Assembly (NCBI RefSeq): GCF_017744135.1
Contig: NZ_JAGHQU010000012.1
Span: 27,858-91,857 of the forward strand
DNA: 64,000 bases
Direction of reading: 5' to 3'
Origin: Endozoicomonas sp. G2_2
GTDB lineage: Bacteria > Pseudomonadota > Gammaproteobacteria > Nevskiales > Salinisphaeraceae
Shown: piece by piece, positions 8,992 through 18,374 of the stretch
Numbering within the stretch: the stretch's first letter is position 1
Layout of the letters: each line of letters opens with the position of its first letter
Position numbers and translations under genes: made by a program
The notes under the pieces: generated by a model
Told to the model about the DNA's origin: nothing
The model's input: the letters and a program-made list of their open reading frames with translations, nothing else
Databases searched by the model: none

Positions 8992-9549
8992 ATGGCCCAG
9001 GCCGAACAGCATCGTCTCGATCTCGGCGACGAGGATTTGCAGACCCGTGCCACGCGCGAGACCGCCTACTGGATCGAACGCGCCCGCGATATCACCGGCG
9101 CGAGCGCGCGCCGGCTGCCGGTGCCCGCGGTCGCCTTCGACCTGCGCGGCCGTTCGGCGGGGCAGGCGATCTTCGCCCGCCGCAGCCGCGACTGTCGGAT
9201 TCGTATCAACGCCGCGCTGCTGGAATCCCATCCGCAGGAGATGCTGGCCGAGACCGTGCCGCACGAAGTCGCGCATGTGGTGATCTATCGGCTCTACGGC
9301 CGCCGTGCGCGCCCGCACGGCAAGGAATGGAAAGCGCTCATGCGGGCCTTCGGCGTCGACCCCGCGCCGTGCCATACGTTGCCGACCGAGCCGGTACGCC
9401 AGCTCAAGCGCTTTCGCTACCAATGCGCCTGCGCCGAAGACGCCTGGCTGACCAGTATTCGCCACAGGCGGGCGCAGCAGGGCACCGATTATGTCTGCCG
9501 GCGCTGCGGGCAAAAACTCGTTCGCGCGGCGGAATCGGCCGACGCGTAG
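8992..9549 (+). CDS. sprT: SprT family zinc metalloprotease-like protein
   Basis: 185 residues. HEVAHVVIYRLYG (about residues 90-102) contains the HExxH zinc-protease signature, and the C-terminus has a zinc-ribbon pattern (CACAEDAW ... YVCRRCGQ). Length and order match SprT (about 165 residues), the bacterial relative of the SPRTN DNA-protein crosslink protease. The role in bacteria is poorly defined. It follows the J-like gene and converges with the DUF815 ATPase gene. Confidence 0.87.
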   Translation: MAQAEQHRLDLGDEDLQTRATRETAYWIERARDITGASARRLPVPAVAFDLRGRSAGQAIFARRSRDCRIRINAALLESHPQEMLAETVPHEVAHVVIYRLYGRRARPHGKEWKALMRAFGVDPAPCHTLPTEPVRQLKRFRYQCACAEDAWLTSIRHRRAQQGTDYVCRRCGQKLVRAAESADA

Positions 9550-9585
9550 CGTGGCCGCGCGCCGTTGCGGAATGCCGCGTAAACG

Positions 9586-10467
9586 CTAGCCGAGCGCCTG
9601 GCGCCCCGCCCAGTCGCGCACGAACTGTTCGGCGGTACGGCCACTGCGCGAGCCGCGCGCCAGCGCCCATTGCAGGGCGGCACGCTCCCAGGGGGCATCG
9701 ACCCCGATCTCGGCGTCGATATCACGAGCGGCGAGATGCCGGGCCGCGATTTCCAGATAGCTTGTCTGGTCGAACGGGTAGAAAGAGAGCCACAGCCCGA
9801 ACCGCTCGGACAGGGAGATCTTTTCCTCGACCGCCTCGCCGTGATGGATCTCGCCGTCGATCTGCTGCGCGGCCTGGTTCTCCGACTGGTATTCGGGCAG
9901 CAGGTGGCGCCGGTTCGAGGTGGCATAGATCACCACGTTGTCGGGCGCGGCGGCCAGCGAGCCGTCGAGGACGGCCTTGAGTGCCTTGTAGCTGCCGTCA
10001 CCGGCCTCGAACGACAGATCGTCCGAGAACACCACGAACTTTTCCGGCCGGTTGGCGAGGATGGCGACCAGATCCGGCAGGTCGACCAGCCGGTGGGCCG
10101 GCACCTCGACAATCCGCAGGCCGTCGTCGGCGAACGTCGGCAACAACGCTTTCACCAGCGACGACTTGCCCGAACCGCGCGTGCCCCAGAGCAGGGCGTT
10201 GTTCGCCGGCAGTCCGGCCACGAATTGACGGGTGTTGGCGACCAGCCGTTGTTTTTGCGTCTCGATACCATGCAGGCGATCCAGCGGCAGGGCGATCGGT
10301 GCGTCGATCGCCTGCAGTCGTCCATCCTCGCGCCAGCGAAACGCCAGCGCGGACCAGTCGATATCGCCGCCAACCGCGCGCCGCTCGTCGGCCAGTCGCG
10401 CTTCCTGAACATCGGCGATACGGGCCAGCTCGGCGGCGATGGTTTTCAACATGTCTGCATCGTGCAT
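9586..10467 (-). CDS. DUF815 AAA+-like ATPase
   Basis: 293 residues. WGTRGSGKSSLVKALL (about residues 87-102) is a Walker A loop, FVVFSDDLSFE a Walker B, and ATSNRRHLLPEY a sensor-1 type segment, all typical of DUF815 proteins. These P-loop ATPases are widespread in proteobacteria without an assigned pathway. Start at ATG 10467 (MHDADMLKTI) is preferred over the longer open frame to 10587, because the N-terminal extension has no family character. Converges with sprT across 36 bases. Confidence 0.85.
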   Translation of the reverse strand: MHDADMLKTIAAELARIADVQEARLADERRAVGGDIDWSALAFRWREDGRLQAIDAPIALPLDRLHGIETQKQRLVANTRQFVAGLPANNALLWGTRGSGKSSLVKALLPTFADDGLRIVEVPAHRLVDLPDLVAILANRPEKFVVFSDDLSFEAGDGSYKALKAVLDGSLAAAPDNVVIYATSNRRHLLPEYQSENQAAQQIDGEIHHGEAVEEKISLSERFGLWLSFYPFDQTSYLEIAARHLAARDIDAEIGVDAPWERAALQWALARGSRSGRTAEQFVRDWAGRQALG

Positions 10468-10742
10468 CCGGCCAGTGTAGCCAATACAGCCGGGCGGCTG
10501 CAGGGGCGCAGTGGCGGCGCGCGCGTGGCCGATCACGATTTCATCGCGCCGGATTCGATCGTGTGCGCGATGTCGTCGACCTGTCACAGCGCCGGTTCAG
10601 GCTATGCCAGCAACAGGATGACGACGGCGCGGGCGCTCAGGAGTCGCAGCGTCTCGCGACAGGCCAACGACGAAAGCGGCGCCCCTCGGGCCCGGCGCTC
10701 GTAGCCCATCCGCCCGAACAACAACTTTTGCAGGTAGACCCC

Positions 10743-11117
10743 ATGATCACGAACTCGGAACTGCAGCCCCACGAGCTGGAAGAATTTCTGGCGCGAATGG
10801 CGCGGCGCTATTTCAGCGCGGATGCCCTATCGGATACCGAGTCGCCCGAGCGTATCGCGGCACGGGTGATGTCGGCCGGTACCTATCGCGATGTCTGTGA
10901 ACTGATCGATCTCGCCGGGCGTGCCTACCTCGCGCACGTATTCGTCACCGCGCCGTATCACTGGTTTTCGCAACCGGCGCGGGAATACTGGCAGCGCCAT
11001 CTCAGGCTCGGCCCGCCCATGCCACGAACATCGCGCGCCAAACCCGCCACCCCGGGTGGGGCGTTCGTGCCGGCGACCATGCCTGGTGAACCCGATCCCA
11101 TTGTGCGTGTGCACTGA
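10743..11117 (+). CDS. Hypothetical protein
   Basis: 124 residues, soluble, acidic N-terminal half (MITNSELQPHELEEFLARMA) with helical patterns up to about residue 90 (YHWFSQPAREYWQRHLRL), then a proline/alanine-rich tail. I do not recognise a family. ATG 10743 was chosen because the open frame upstream runs antisense through the DUF815 gene. Divergent from DUF815 across about 275 bases, in which I see no gene. Downstream lies the degraded region with the GGDEF remnant. Confidence 0.5.
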   Translation: MITNSELQPHELEEFLARMARRYFSADALSDTESPERIAARVMSAGTYRDVCELIDLAGRAYLAHVFVTAPYHWFSQPAREYWQRHLRLGPPMPRTSRAKPATPGGAFVPATMPGEPDPIVRVH

Positions 11118-11264
11118 GCGAGCGCTTTCCACAGTTGCCGTGCACAACCCTGTGGATAGTGTGGCGTGGTGGGCGCACGGCGTGGCTGCGTGCGCGTTGC
11201 CGAATCTTTGACCATTGCCGGGCGGGCCGGCGCGGTTGCGCAATCGAACGGCGCGCCCGCCCGG
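11118..11264. other. Non-coding stretch with two opposed DnaA-box-like 9-mers
   Basis: With the GGDEF remnant this forms a 366-base interval lacking an intact gene. TTTCCACAG (11126-11134) and CTGTGGATA (11150-11158) face each other across 15 bases. Each resembles one strand of the DnaA box TTATNCACA, but neither is perfect. They could also pair as a weak stem (CCACAG/CTGTGG). No other feature was recognised. Confidence 0.3.
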
Positions 11265-11420
11265 TCAGCTGTTCTGGCGGGTGGGCATGTCGGCCTGTGT
11301 GTAGACCTTGCGCTCGCGCAGACGCTTCTTTTTCTTCTTCTGCTCGTACATCACTTCATCGGCGCGTTTTAGCAGGCTGTCGAAGCTCTCCTTGCGCGGC
11401 GCGCCGCTCGTGGCGTGTCC
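11265..11420 (-). pseudogene. Remnant of a GGDEF (diguanylate cyclase) C-terminus
   Basis: The minus strand encodes 51 residues ending in a stop at 11265-11267. They include SFDSLLKRADEVMYEQKK, the final helix of a GGDEF domain (family form: ..LLKRADEALYRAK..), preceded by GHATSGAPRKE where the domain normally has S-[IV]-G-[YFH]-A. Upstream, the same frame contains no GGDEF core, no GG(D/E)EF signature and no start, and meets the Lrp stop codon. It is therefore a decayed tail of a diguanylate cyclase left after a deletion or rearrangement. No function expected. Confidence 0.6.
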
Positions 11421-11483
11421 AGATTGAAACCAAACTCGTGTGGCCCCGTTTGCGTTGCAGCTTCGAGTCCTTTCTGCGAGTTC

Positions 11484-11936
11484 TCAGGCGCGATCGTCCT
11501 TAGGCGAATCCATCACGAGATAGGTCGTGATCGCGCTGACGTGCGGGTGGGTGCCGAGCGCGTCGGTATGAAAGCGCTTGTAGCTGTCGAGATCCGTGCT
11601 CTCCACCCGCAGCAGATATTCGAACGTTCCGGCCACCTTGTGGCATTCCACCACCTCATCGGCGTGCCGCATTGCGGTTTCGAAGTCCTCCAGTGCGGCC
11701 TTGGTATGCGAAGACAGGCCCACGCTGACGTAGGTGACGAAGCCGTGGCCGAGGCGCTCGCGATCGGTCACGGCGCGATAGCCGCGAATGATGCCCTTGC
11801 GCTCGAGCTCCTGGATGCGGCGCAGACAGGTCGAAGCCGAAAGATGCACGCGCTCGGCGAGATCCACGTTGCTCACCCGGCCGTCGTGCTTGAGTTCGTG
11901 CAGGATTCGACGATCCGAAGCGTCTATTTTGACCAT
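11484..11936 (-). CDS. Lrp/AsnC family transcriptional regulator
   Basis: 150 residues. An N-terminal helix-turn-helix (DRRILHELKHDGRVSNVDLA, then LSASTCLRRIQELERKGII) is followed by a RAM/AsnC ligand-binding domain (from about residue 65, EVVECHKVAGTFEYLLRV). ATG 11936 was chosen over the TTG at 11945 because it is the normal codon and places the helix-turn-helix at the usual distance. It is divergent from a LysE-type exporter across 101 bases. This is the standard layout of an amino-acid-sensing Lrp regulator controlling its efflux gene. Confidence 0.9.
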   Translation of the reverse strand: MVKIDASDRRILHELKHDGRVSNVDLAERVHLSASTCLRRIQELERKGIIRGYRAVTDRERLGHGFVTYVSVGLSSHTKAALEDFETAMRHADEVVECHKVAGTFEYLLRVESTDLDSYKRFHTDALGTHPHVSAITTYLVMDSPKDDRA

Positions 11937-12037
11937 GACGTGCAAAAGTTACAGAAATGAGGCGTAAATAAGACCATATCCTGCGCGAAGTCCGGCGTAA
12001 AATTGCGGCATACTTCATCGCAGCGCGTGGGTACACC

Positions 12038-12637
12038 ATGACCTTGTCCGTGTCGGCCGCTCTTTTCGGCTTCGCATTCGTGACCACGGTAACGCCGGGT
12101 CCGAACAACCTGATGCTGATGGCGTCGGGCGCCAATTTCGGGTTTCGCAGGACGCTGCCGCACATGCTCGGTATCGTCGCGGGCCTGACGGTACTGACCC
12201 TGCTTGCGGGCGCCGGGTTGATGGCGCTCTTCGACGCGTTTCCTGCCGTGCGCACGGTGCTGCAAGGCGTTTCCATCGCGTACCTGCTCTGGCTGGCCTG
12301 GAAGGTTGCCACGGCCGCGCCGGTCAAAGCGGCATCGTCGGGTGGCCGACCGATGACGTTCGTTCAGGCGGCCGCGTTCCAGTGGGTGAACCCGAAGGCG
12401 TGGGCGATCGGTCTGTCGGCGATCACGATCTACGCGCCGGATCGCTCGTTGCTGTCCGTCACACTGGTGGCGGTCGCGTTCGCGGTGGTGTGTTTTCCGG
12501 CGATCTCGATCTGGGCCTGGCTGGGCACGGTGGTGCGCCAGTGGCTGTCGAGCACCGGCCGGCGGCAGGTATTCAATATCGCCATGGCGGCGCTGCTGGT
12601 CGCCTCGCTCTATCCGGTCCTGGGATTTCACGGGTGA
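12038..12637 (+). CDS. LysE/RhtB family amino-acid exporter
   Basis: 199 residues with about six membrane segments. FVTTVTPGPNNLMLMASGANFGF near the N-terminus is the conserved TPGPN signature of the LysE/RhtB superfamily, and FQWVNPKAWAIGL (about residues 117-129) is the second conserved block. Located in the inner membrane, it exports amino acids or related metabolites; the substrate cannot be told from sequence. Divergent from the Lrp-type gene, its likely regulator. Confidence 0.9.
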   Translation: MTLSVSAALFGFAFVTTVTPGPNNLMLMASGANFGFRRTLPHMLGIVAGLTVLTLLAGAGLMALFDAFPAVRTVLQGVSIAYLLWLAWKVATAAPVKAASSGGRPMTFVQAAAFQWVNPKAWAIGLSAITIYAPDRSLLSVTLVAVAFAVVCFPAISIWAWLGTVVRQWLSSTGRRQVFNIAMAALLVASLYPVLGFHG

Positions 12638-12752
12638 GCAGCGGCGAGGCTGGCCCGCCCGGCGGCGCTACCGCTGCGATGGTTCGCATCTCCGTATCGC
12701 GGTTGGAGCCGATGTACGGCAAACGCCGGCGGATCGTCGATAGGGACTGACG

Positions 12753-12782
12753 CAAAAAAGCCCCGGTCGTTCGACCGGGGCT
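12753..12782 (-). terminator. Rho-independent terminator of ettA
   Basis: An 11-base perfect stem AGCCCCGGTCG / CGACCGGGGCT (12759-12769 and 12772-12782) is flanked by AAAAAA at 12753-12758, which is a U-tract for leftward transcripts. It lies 26 bases past the ettA stop. On the plus strand it may also slow lysE transcripts, but there it is followed only by TTTCAG. Confidence 0.88.
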
Positions 12783-12807
12783 TTCAGTCACCGAGCGAGG
12801 GCGGAGA

Positions 12808-14469
<1,662 letters not shown>

Positions 14470-14570
14470 GATTACGCGGCCTCGGTATGAAAAGAGCGCC
14501 AGTGTAAGCCAACTGCGATGCCGACTGAATGCCGCGCGCTACAGACAGGTCGCTATCGGGCGGCGCAAAA

Positions 14571-14632
14571 ATAACGTTATGACCGATCAATCTAAGAGCG
14601 CGCCTTTAAAATAACGCGAACGCTCTTATCAT
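14571..14632 (+). promoter_or_regulatory. Palindromes and candidate promoter upstream of cysH
   Basis: ATAACGTTAT (14571-14580) is a perfect palindrome. TAAGAGCG (14593-14600) and CGCTCTTA (14621-14628) are perfect inverted arms 20 bases apart. A possible promoter, TTTAAA (14605-14610) and TATCAT (14627-14632) with 16-base spacing, sits between and over the arms, so a bound regulator could control cysH. The AT-richness of this short stretch stands out from its surroundings. No match to a known operator is claimed. Confidence 0.42.
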
Positions 14633-14706
14633 TAGGCGTATTCGCACACGCGCGATGGCTGCCTATCGTCATCGGCGCACGCAGAACACCGGAACGAGGA
14701 CAGAAC

Positions 14707-15336
14707 ATGCAAGTCGATGTCGCAAACGCCAATGCCGAACTCGAAGGCAAGCACCCTAAGGAAATCGTCGAATGGGCGGTCGGCCTCGGGGGCAAGACCA
14801 TCGTGACCACCAACTTCGGCCCGGACGAGGCCGTGATCCTGCATCTGGCGACTCAGGTCCAGCCGGATATGGACGTGGTCTGGATCGACTCCGGCTATGC
14901 CACGCGCAAGACCTATCTGTTCGCCGAGAAGCTGATCAACGATCTGAACCTCAACGTGCACGTGTTCAATCCGTTGTCCTCGGCCGCGCGTCGTGATGCG
15001 CTCATGGGCATCCCGGATGTGGACGACCCGCAGCACGAGGAATTCACCCGTCAGGTCAAGCTCGAGCCGTTCGGCCGCGCGATGAAGGCCATGGCGCCGG
15101 ATGTCTGGCTGACGGCGGTTCGTCGTGATCAGACCGAATTCCGCAAGAACATGGATATCGTCACCCAGGATTCGCCCGATGCGGTCGTGAAAGTCGCGCC
15201 GGTACTGGAGTGGACGGCCGACGACATGGCGGCCTATCGCGAGAAGCACGGCCTGCCGAACGAAACCAACTACTACGATCCGACCAAGGTGCTGGGCAAC
15301 CGCGAATGCGGCCTGCATAACCGCTTTACGGCGTAG
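14707..15336 (+). CDS. cysH: Phosphoadenylyl-sulfate (PAPS) reductase family protein
   Basis: 209 residues. The fold opens with TTNFGPDEAVILHLATQ, the PAPS/APS reductase P-loop-like segment, followed by VVWIDSGYATRKTY, WLTAVRRDQTE and the C-terminal NRECGLH containing the catalytic cysteine (ECGLH). The two Cys-Cys pairs that bind the iron-sulfur cluster of APS reductases are absent, which favours PAPS and thioredoxin use. It is about 35 residues shorter than E. coli CysH, lacking the SVGDTHTT-like segment before the C-terminal motif. The likely role is sulfate assimilation (PAPS to sulfite) in the cytoplasm. No other cys genes are adjacent. A GAGGAC ribosome site precedes ATG. Confidence 0.78.
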   Translation: MQVDVANANAELEGKHPKEIVEWAVGLGGKTIVTTNFGPDEAVILHLATQVQPDMDVVWIDSGYATRKTYLFAEKLINDLNLNVHVFNPLSSAARRDALMGIPDVDDPQHEEFTRQVKLEPFGRAMKAMAPDVWLTAVRRDQTEFRKNMDIVTQDSPDAVVKVAPVLEWTADDMAAYREKHGLPNETNYYDPTKVLGNRECGLHNRFTA

Positions 15337-15374
15337 TCGCCATGGTCTGAACGCTGTCTCGCAGCGTCGATCGG

Positions 15375-15407
15375 AAAAGCCGCAGGCGTTATCGCCTGCG
15401 GCTTTTT
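15375..15407. terminator. Bidirectional terminator between cysH and mltF
   Basis: AAAAGCCGCAGGCG (15375-15388) pairs perfectly with CGCCTGCGGCTTTT (15393-15406) around a TTAT loop, followed by further T residues. It serves the rightward cysH and, through the A-run on the left arm, the leftward mltF whose stop is at 15427. Confidence 0.9.
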
Positions 15408-15426
15408 TCATGCGTGTCGGGTCGCG

Positions 15427-16893
15427 CTAGAACGCCGGTGAGTCGATCGATATCGACGGGCTCTCGGCGATATCCGTACCGGCTGGCGACTCTTCCTCGT
15501 CCAGTGCCGGCGGTTCCTGGGTGGTGCGGTTGTTCGTCATCCAGGTGAGGATGTCGAAATAGGCCCGGATGTTGCCCACATAGGCCGCGGCCTCGTGCCC
15601 GCGCGCATAGCCGTAGCGGGTCTGGGCGATATAGCGCTCCTGGGTCAGCCACGGCAGGGCGTCGCGCAGATTCACCCACAGATTGGGATCGCGTCCCCGC
15701 GCTTCGAGCAGCCGGCGCGCGTCCATCACATGCCCGTAGCCGACGTTGTAGGCGGCCAGGGCGAACCAGGTCCGGTCGGGCTGGTCGATCTCCTCGGGCA
15801 TGCGCTTGAGCATGCGGATGAAATAACGCGCGCCGCCGTCGATGCTCTGGGCCGGGTCGCGACGATTGGTCACGTTCATGTCGGAGGCAGCCGCCCGGGT
15901 GAGCATCATGATGCCGCGCACGGTGGTCGGGCTGACCGCGTTCTTGTCCCAGTGGGATTCCTGGTAGCCGATGGCGGCGAGCAGGCGCCAGTCGAGGTCG
16001 TACTCGTCGGCGGCGCGCTTGAAATAGCCTTCCCAGAGATGCAGCCGGTTGTCGACTTGGCGCGCGAACTCGTGGCCGCCGACAAAGCCCAGGCGTTTGA
16101 CGTGTCCGAAATAACGGTCGCGCAGGATATGCAGGCGACCGTTGGCCTTGGTTTCCTCGAGATAGGCGATGGCTTCGTTGTAGAGCGTGTCGTCGACGCT
16201 TTCGTCGCCGTTGCCGGCCATGGCCCAGGCGGTCTTCTGGCGGACGTTGTCGAGATCGAAGGCCACGCGCAGTTTCGGGTAATAGCGCTGATTCATGGCC
16301 ACGATGTCGGCGTTGGCGATGGTGGCCGCGATGTCGCCCTCGGCGACGCGATCCATCAGTTCTTCGGTGTTGGCCTGCGGATCGATGGTGAATTCCACAT
16401 CCGGCCGGTTCGCGCGCAGCCAGTCGGCCAGGGCGGTGTGGGCCGGCAGCACGAGATCGCCCGACAGATCGGCCAGCGTCTTGGGCTTGTGCTTGTACAC
16501 GCGGTAGACGACTTCGAGGTCGGCTTCGTCGTAGGGCGGGGTGAAGCGCACCCGCTGTCGGCGGGGTTCGCTGACGGCCACGCCGACGCCGATATGCGCG
16601 TGCCCGTTGGCGATGGCGTCGAGTACGGCCTGCTGATCGGGCAGCACGATCATCTCGAAGCGCAGGCCGAGTTTTTGCGCAAAGTCGCGGATCAGGTCGT
16701 ACTCGAAGCCGGTCGGCCCGTCGGCATCGAGATAATAGGTGCTGGCGGAGTTCACCGTTGCCACGCGCAATGTGCCGAGGGTGTCGATCTGTTCGAGCAG
16801 GCCCGGCCGGGACACGCAAGTGCCCAGCGCGAGCGCAAGTGCGACGACCGTGAGCAGCTGCAGACAGCGCAGCAGTTCGCGCAGGCCGGTCAT
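15427..16893 (-). CDS. mltF: Membrane-bound lytic murein transglycosylase F
   Basis: 488 residues. An N-terminal hydrophobic segment (about 8-28) precedes a solute-binding-protein family 3-like domain (LGTLRVATVNSASTYYLDAD to about 265). A C-terminal SLT domain follows, with the catalytic glutamate in GYQESHWDKNAVSP (about 318) and the AAYNVGYGHVMDARRL motif. This two-domain layout is MltF: it cleaves peptidoglycan glycan strands to 1,6-anhydro-muropeptides in the periplasm. The N-terminal LGTC is a poor lipobox. The acidic C-terminal tail (about 460-488) is extra. Monocistronic. Confidence 0.92.
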   Translation of the reverse strand: MTGLRELLRCLQLLTVVALALALGTCVSRPGLLEQIDTLGTLRVATVNSASTYYLDADGPTGFEYDLIRDFAQKLGLRFEMIVLPDQQAVLDAIANGHAHIGVGVAVSEPRRQRVRFTPPYDEADLEVVYRVYKHKPKTLADLSGDLVLPAHTALADWLRANRPDVEFTIDPQANTEELMDRVAEGDIAATIANADIVAMNQRYYPKLRVAFDLDNVRQKTAWAMAGNGDESVDDTLYNEAIAYLEETKANGRLHILRDRYFGHVKRLGFVGGHEFARQVDNRLHLWEGYFKRAADEYDLDWRLLAAIGYQESHWDKNAVSPTTVRGIMMLTRAAASDMNVTNRRDPAQSIDGGARYFIRMLKRMPEEIDQPDRTWFALAAYNVGYGHVMDARRLLEARGRDPNLWVNLRDALPWLTQERYIAQTRYGYARGHEAAAYVGNIRAYFDILTWMTNNRTTQEPPALDEEESPAGTDIAESPSISIDSPAF

Positions 16894-17074
16894 GGCACAG
16901 GGCGGTATGAACAGCGTTGCGGCGGGCGCTGTGGCGAAACAGTGGTCATGGCGTCAGGCTATCTTGCACGCGAGTGTTGGGAAAGCCGGCGTTATCCTTT
17001 AACATACGCGACTTCTTGACGGGCCACCGGCAAGCGTAGCGCCGCAAAAGCGCCGGTAGGCTGAACGAGTTTTA

Positions 17075-17165
17075 GGAGAGGTACCGAAGCGGTCATAACG
17101 GCACCGACTCGAAATCGGTTGGGGGCTGACGCCCCACGTGGGTTCGAATCCCACCCTCTCCGCCA
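17075..17165 (+). tRNA. tRNA-Ser (anticodon CGA)
   Basis: A 91-base cloverleaf with CCA encoded. The acceptor arm GGAGAGG (17075-17081) pairs with CCTCTCC (17155-17161), followed by discriminator G and CCA. The anticodon stem CCGA(C)/(A)TCGG carries loop CTCGAAA with anticodon CGA, reading UCG. The long variable arm (GGGGGCTGACGCCCC region) is typical of class II serine tRNAs. The T-loop GTTCGAATC is present. The sequence TTGACG at 17016-17021 may be the -35 of its promoter, but no good -10 was seen. Confidence 0.96.
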
Positions 17166-17198
17166 TTTTTCTCGCCTTCATCAAAGCCCGGCCTGCCC

Positions 17199-17567
17199 AT
17201 GCCCACAGCGGACTCCAAGCAGCGGCTCTACCGCGTGGCTTTCTTCAATCAGGGTGAAGTCTACGAGGTGTTCGCGCGCTCGGTCTCGCAGGGCGCGCTG
17301 TTCGGGTTCATCGAGATCGAGAAGCTGGTCTTTGGTGAGCGCTCCTCGGTGGTCATCGACCCTTCGGAAGAAAAGCTCGCCAGCGAATTCGCGGACGTCG
17401 AGCGCTCCTATATCCCGATGCATTCGGTGATTCGCATCGACGAGGTCACCCGTCGCGGCACGGCCCGGGTCACGCCCGCCGACGGCGACAGCAAGGTACG
17501 CCCGTTCCCGGTTTATACCCGCCAGACGCCGTCAGGCAATAACCACGGCCCGGGCGGTGGCGCGTGA
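17199..17567 (+). CDS. DUF1820 family protein
   Basis: 122 residues. The N-terminal block RLYRVAFFNQGEVYEVFAR, then GFIEIEKLVFGE and ERSYIPMHSVIRIDEV, matches the DUF1820 family, which is small, soluble and common in gammaproteobacteria. Function unknown. The C-terminus (about 95-122) is proline/glycine rich and probably disordered. It lies 33 bases after tRNA-Ser and 18 bases before the MBL hydrolase gene. Confidence 0.85.
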   Translation: MPTADSKQRLYRVAFFNQGEVYEVFARSVSQGALFGFIEIEKLVFGERSSVVIDPSEEKLASEFADVERSYIPMHSVIRIDEVTRRGTARVTPADGDSKVRPFPVYTRQTPSGNNHGPGGGA

Positions 17568-17585
17568 ATCGCGCATGACGACGGC

Positions 17586-18374
17586 ATGAGCGACAACGGG
17601 GGCGCCATGCGTTTCGCGCTGCTCGGCAGCGGCAGCAAGGGTAATGCGCTGGTCGTCGAATACGGCGCCACGCGCTTGCTGATCGACTGCGGCTTTTCCG
17701 CGCGCGAGATCGAAAAACGCCTCGCGCGGTTGCAGCTCCTGCCGGCGGATATCGACGCGCTGGTCATCACGCACGAGCACGACGACCACTGGCGGGGGGT
17801 ATCGCGTTTCTCGCGTCGCCACGAGATACCGGTTTGGCTCACGCCCGGCACCCGGGCCGCCAAGGCCCACGACGCGTTGGCGGCCATCGAGCTGTATTCG
17901 CCGCACGAACCGTTCGCCATCGGCGATCTGGAACTGTTTCCCTATCCGGTGCCGCACGACGCGCGCGAACCCGCGCAGCTGGTCGTGGGCAACGGCGACA
18001 AGCGGCTGGGCATCCTCTCGGACAGCGGTTATGCGACGCCGCATGTGCGCGAGATGATCGACGCCTGCGATGCGCTGGTGCTCGAGTGCAATCACGACCC
18101 GGAGATGCTGGCCACGGGCCCGTATCCGCCGTCGCTTAAGCGTCGGGTCGCCGGCAAGCTCGGCCATCTGAGCAACGGCCAAGCCGCCGAGCTGCTTACC
18201 CAAATCGATGCCACGAGCCTGCAGCAGCTGGTCGTGGCCCATATCAGTGAAAGCAACAACCGCCCGGAATTGGCCCAGGCCGCGCTCGCCGAAGCGCTGT
18301 CGACCACGGCCGACTGGGTGCATGTCGCCAATCAACGCGAGGGTCTGTCGTGGCGCAGTCTGGTCAACCGGTAG
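17586..18374 (+). CDS. MBL-fold metallo-hydrolase (WalJ/YycJ-like)
   Basis: 262 residues. MRFALLGSGSKGNALVVE followed by LLIDCGFSAREIEKRL and the zinc motif THEHDDHWRG (HxHxDH, about residues 61-70) define the metallo-beta-lactamase fold, YycJ/WalJ branch. Later DSGYATPH and VLECNHDPEML supply further ligands. Such proteins are thought to be nucleases or phosphodiesterases acting on DNA or the cell wall pathway. ATG 17586 is 21 bases upstream of a second in-frame ATG (17607), which starts directly at the conserved region and is an equally good start. Its 3' end overlaps purL by 25 bases. Confidence 0.85.
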   Translation: MSDNGGAMRFALLGSGSKGNALVVEYGATRLLIDCGFSAREIEKRLARLQLLPADIDALVITHEHDDHWRGVSRFSRRHEIPVWLTPGTRAAKAHDALAAIELYSPHEPFAIGDLELFPYPVPHDAREPAQLVVGNGDKRLGILSDSGYATPHVREMIDACDALVLECNHDPEMLATGPYPPSLKRRVAGKLGHLSNGQAAELLTQIDATSLQQLVVAHISESNNRPELAQAALAEALSTTADWVHVANQREGLSWRSLVNR

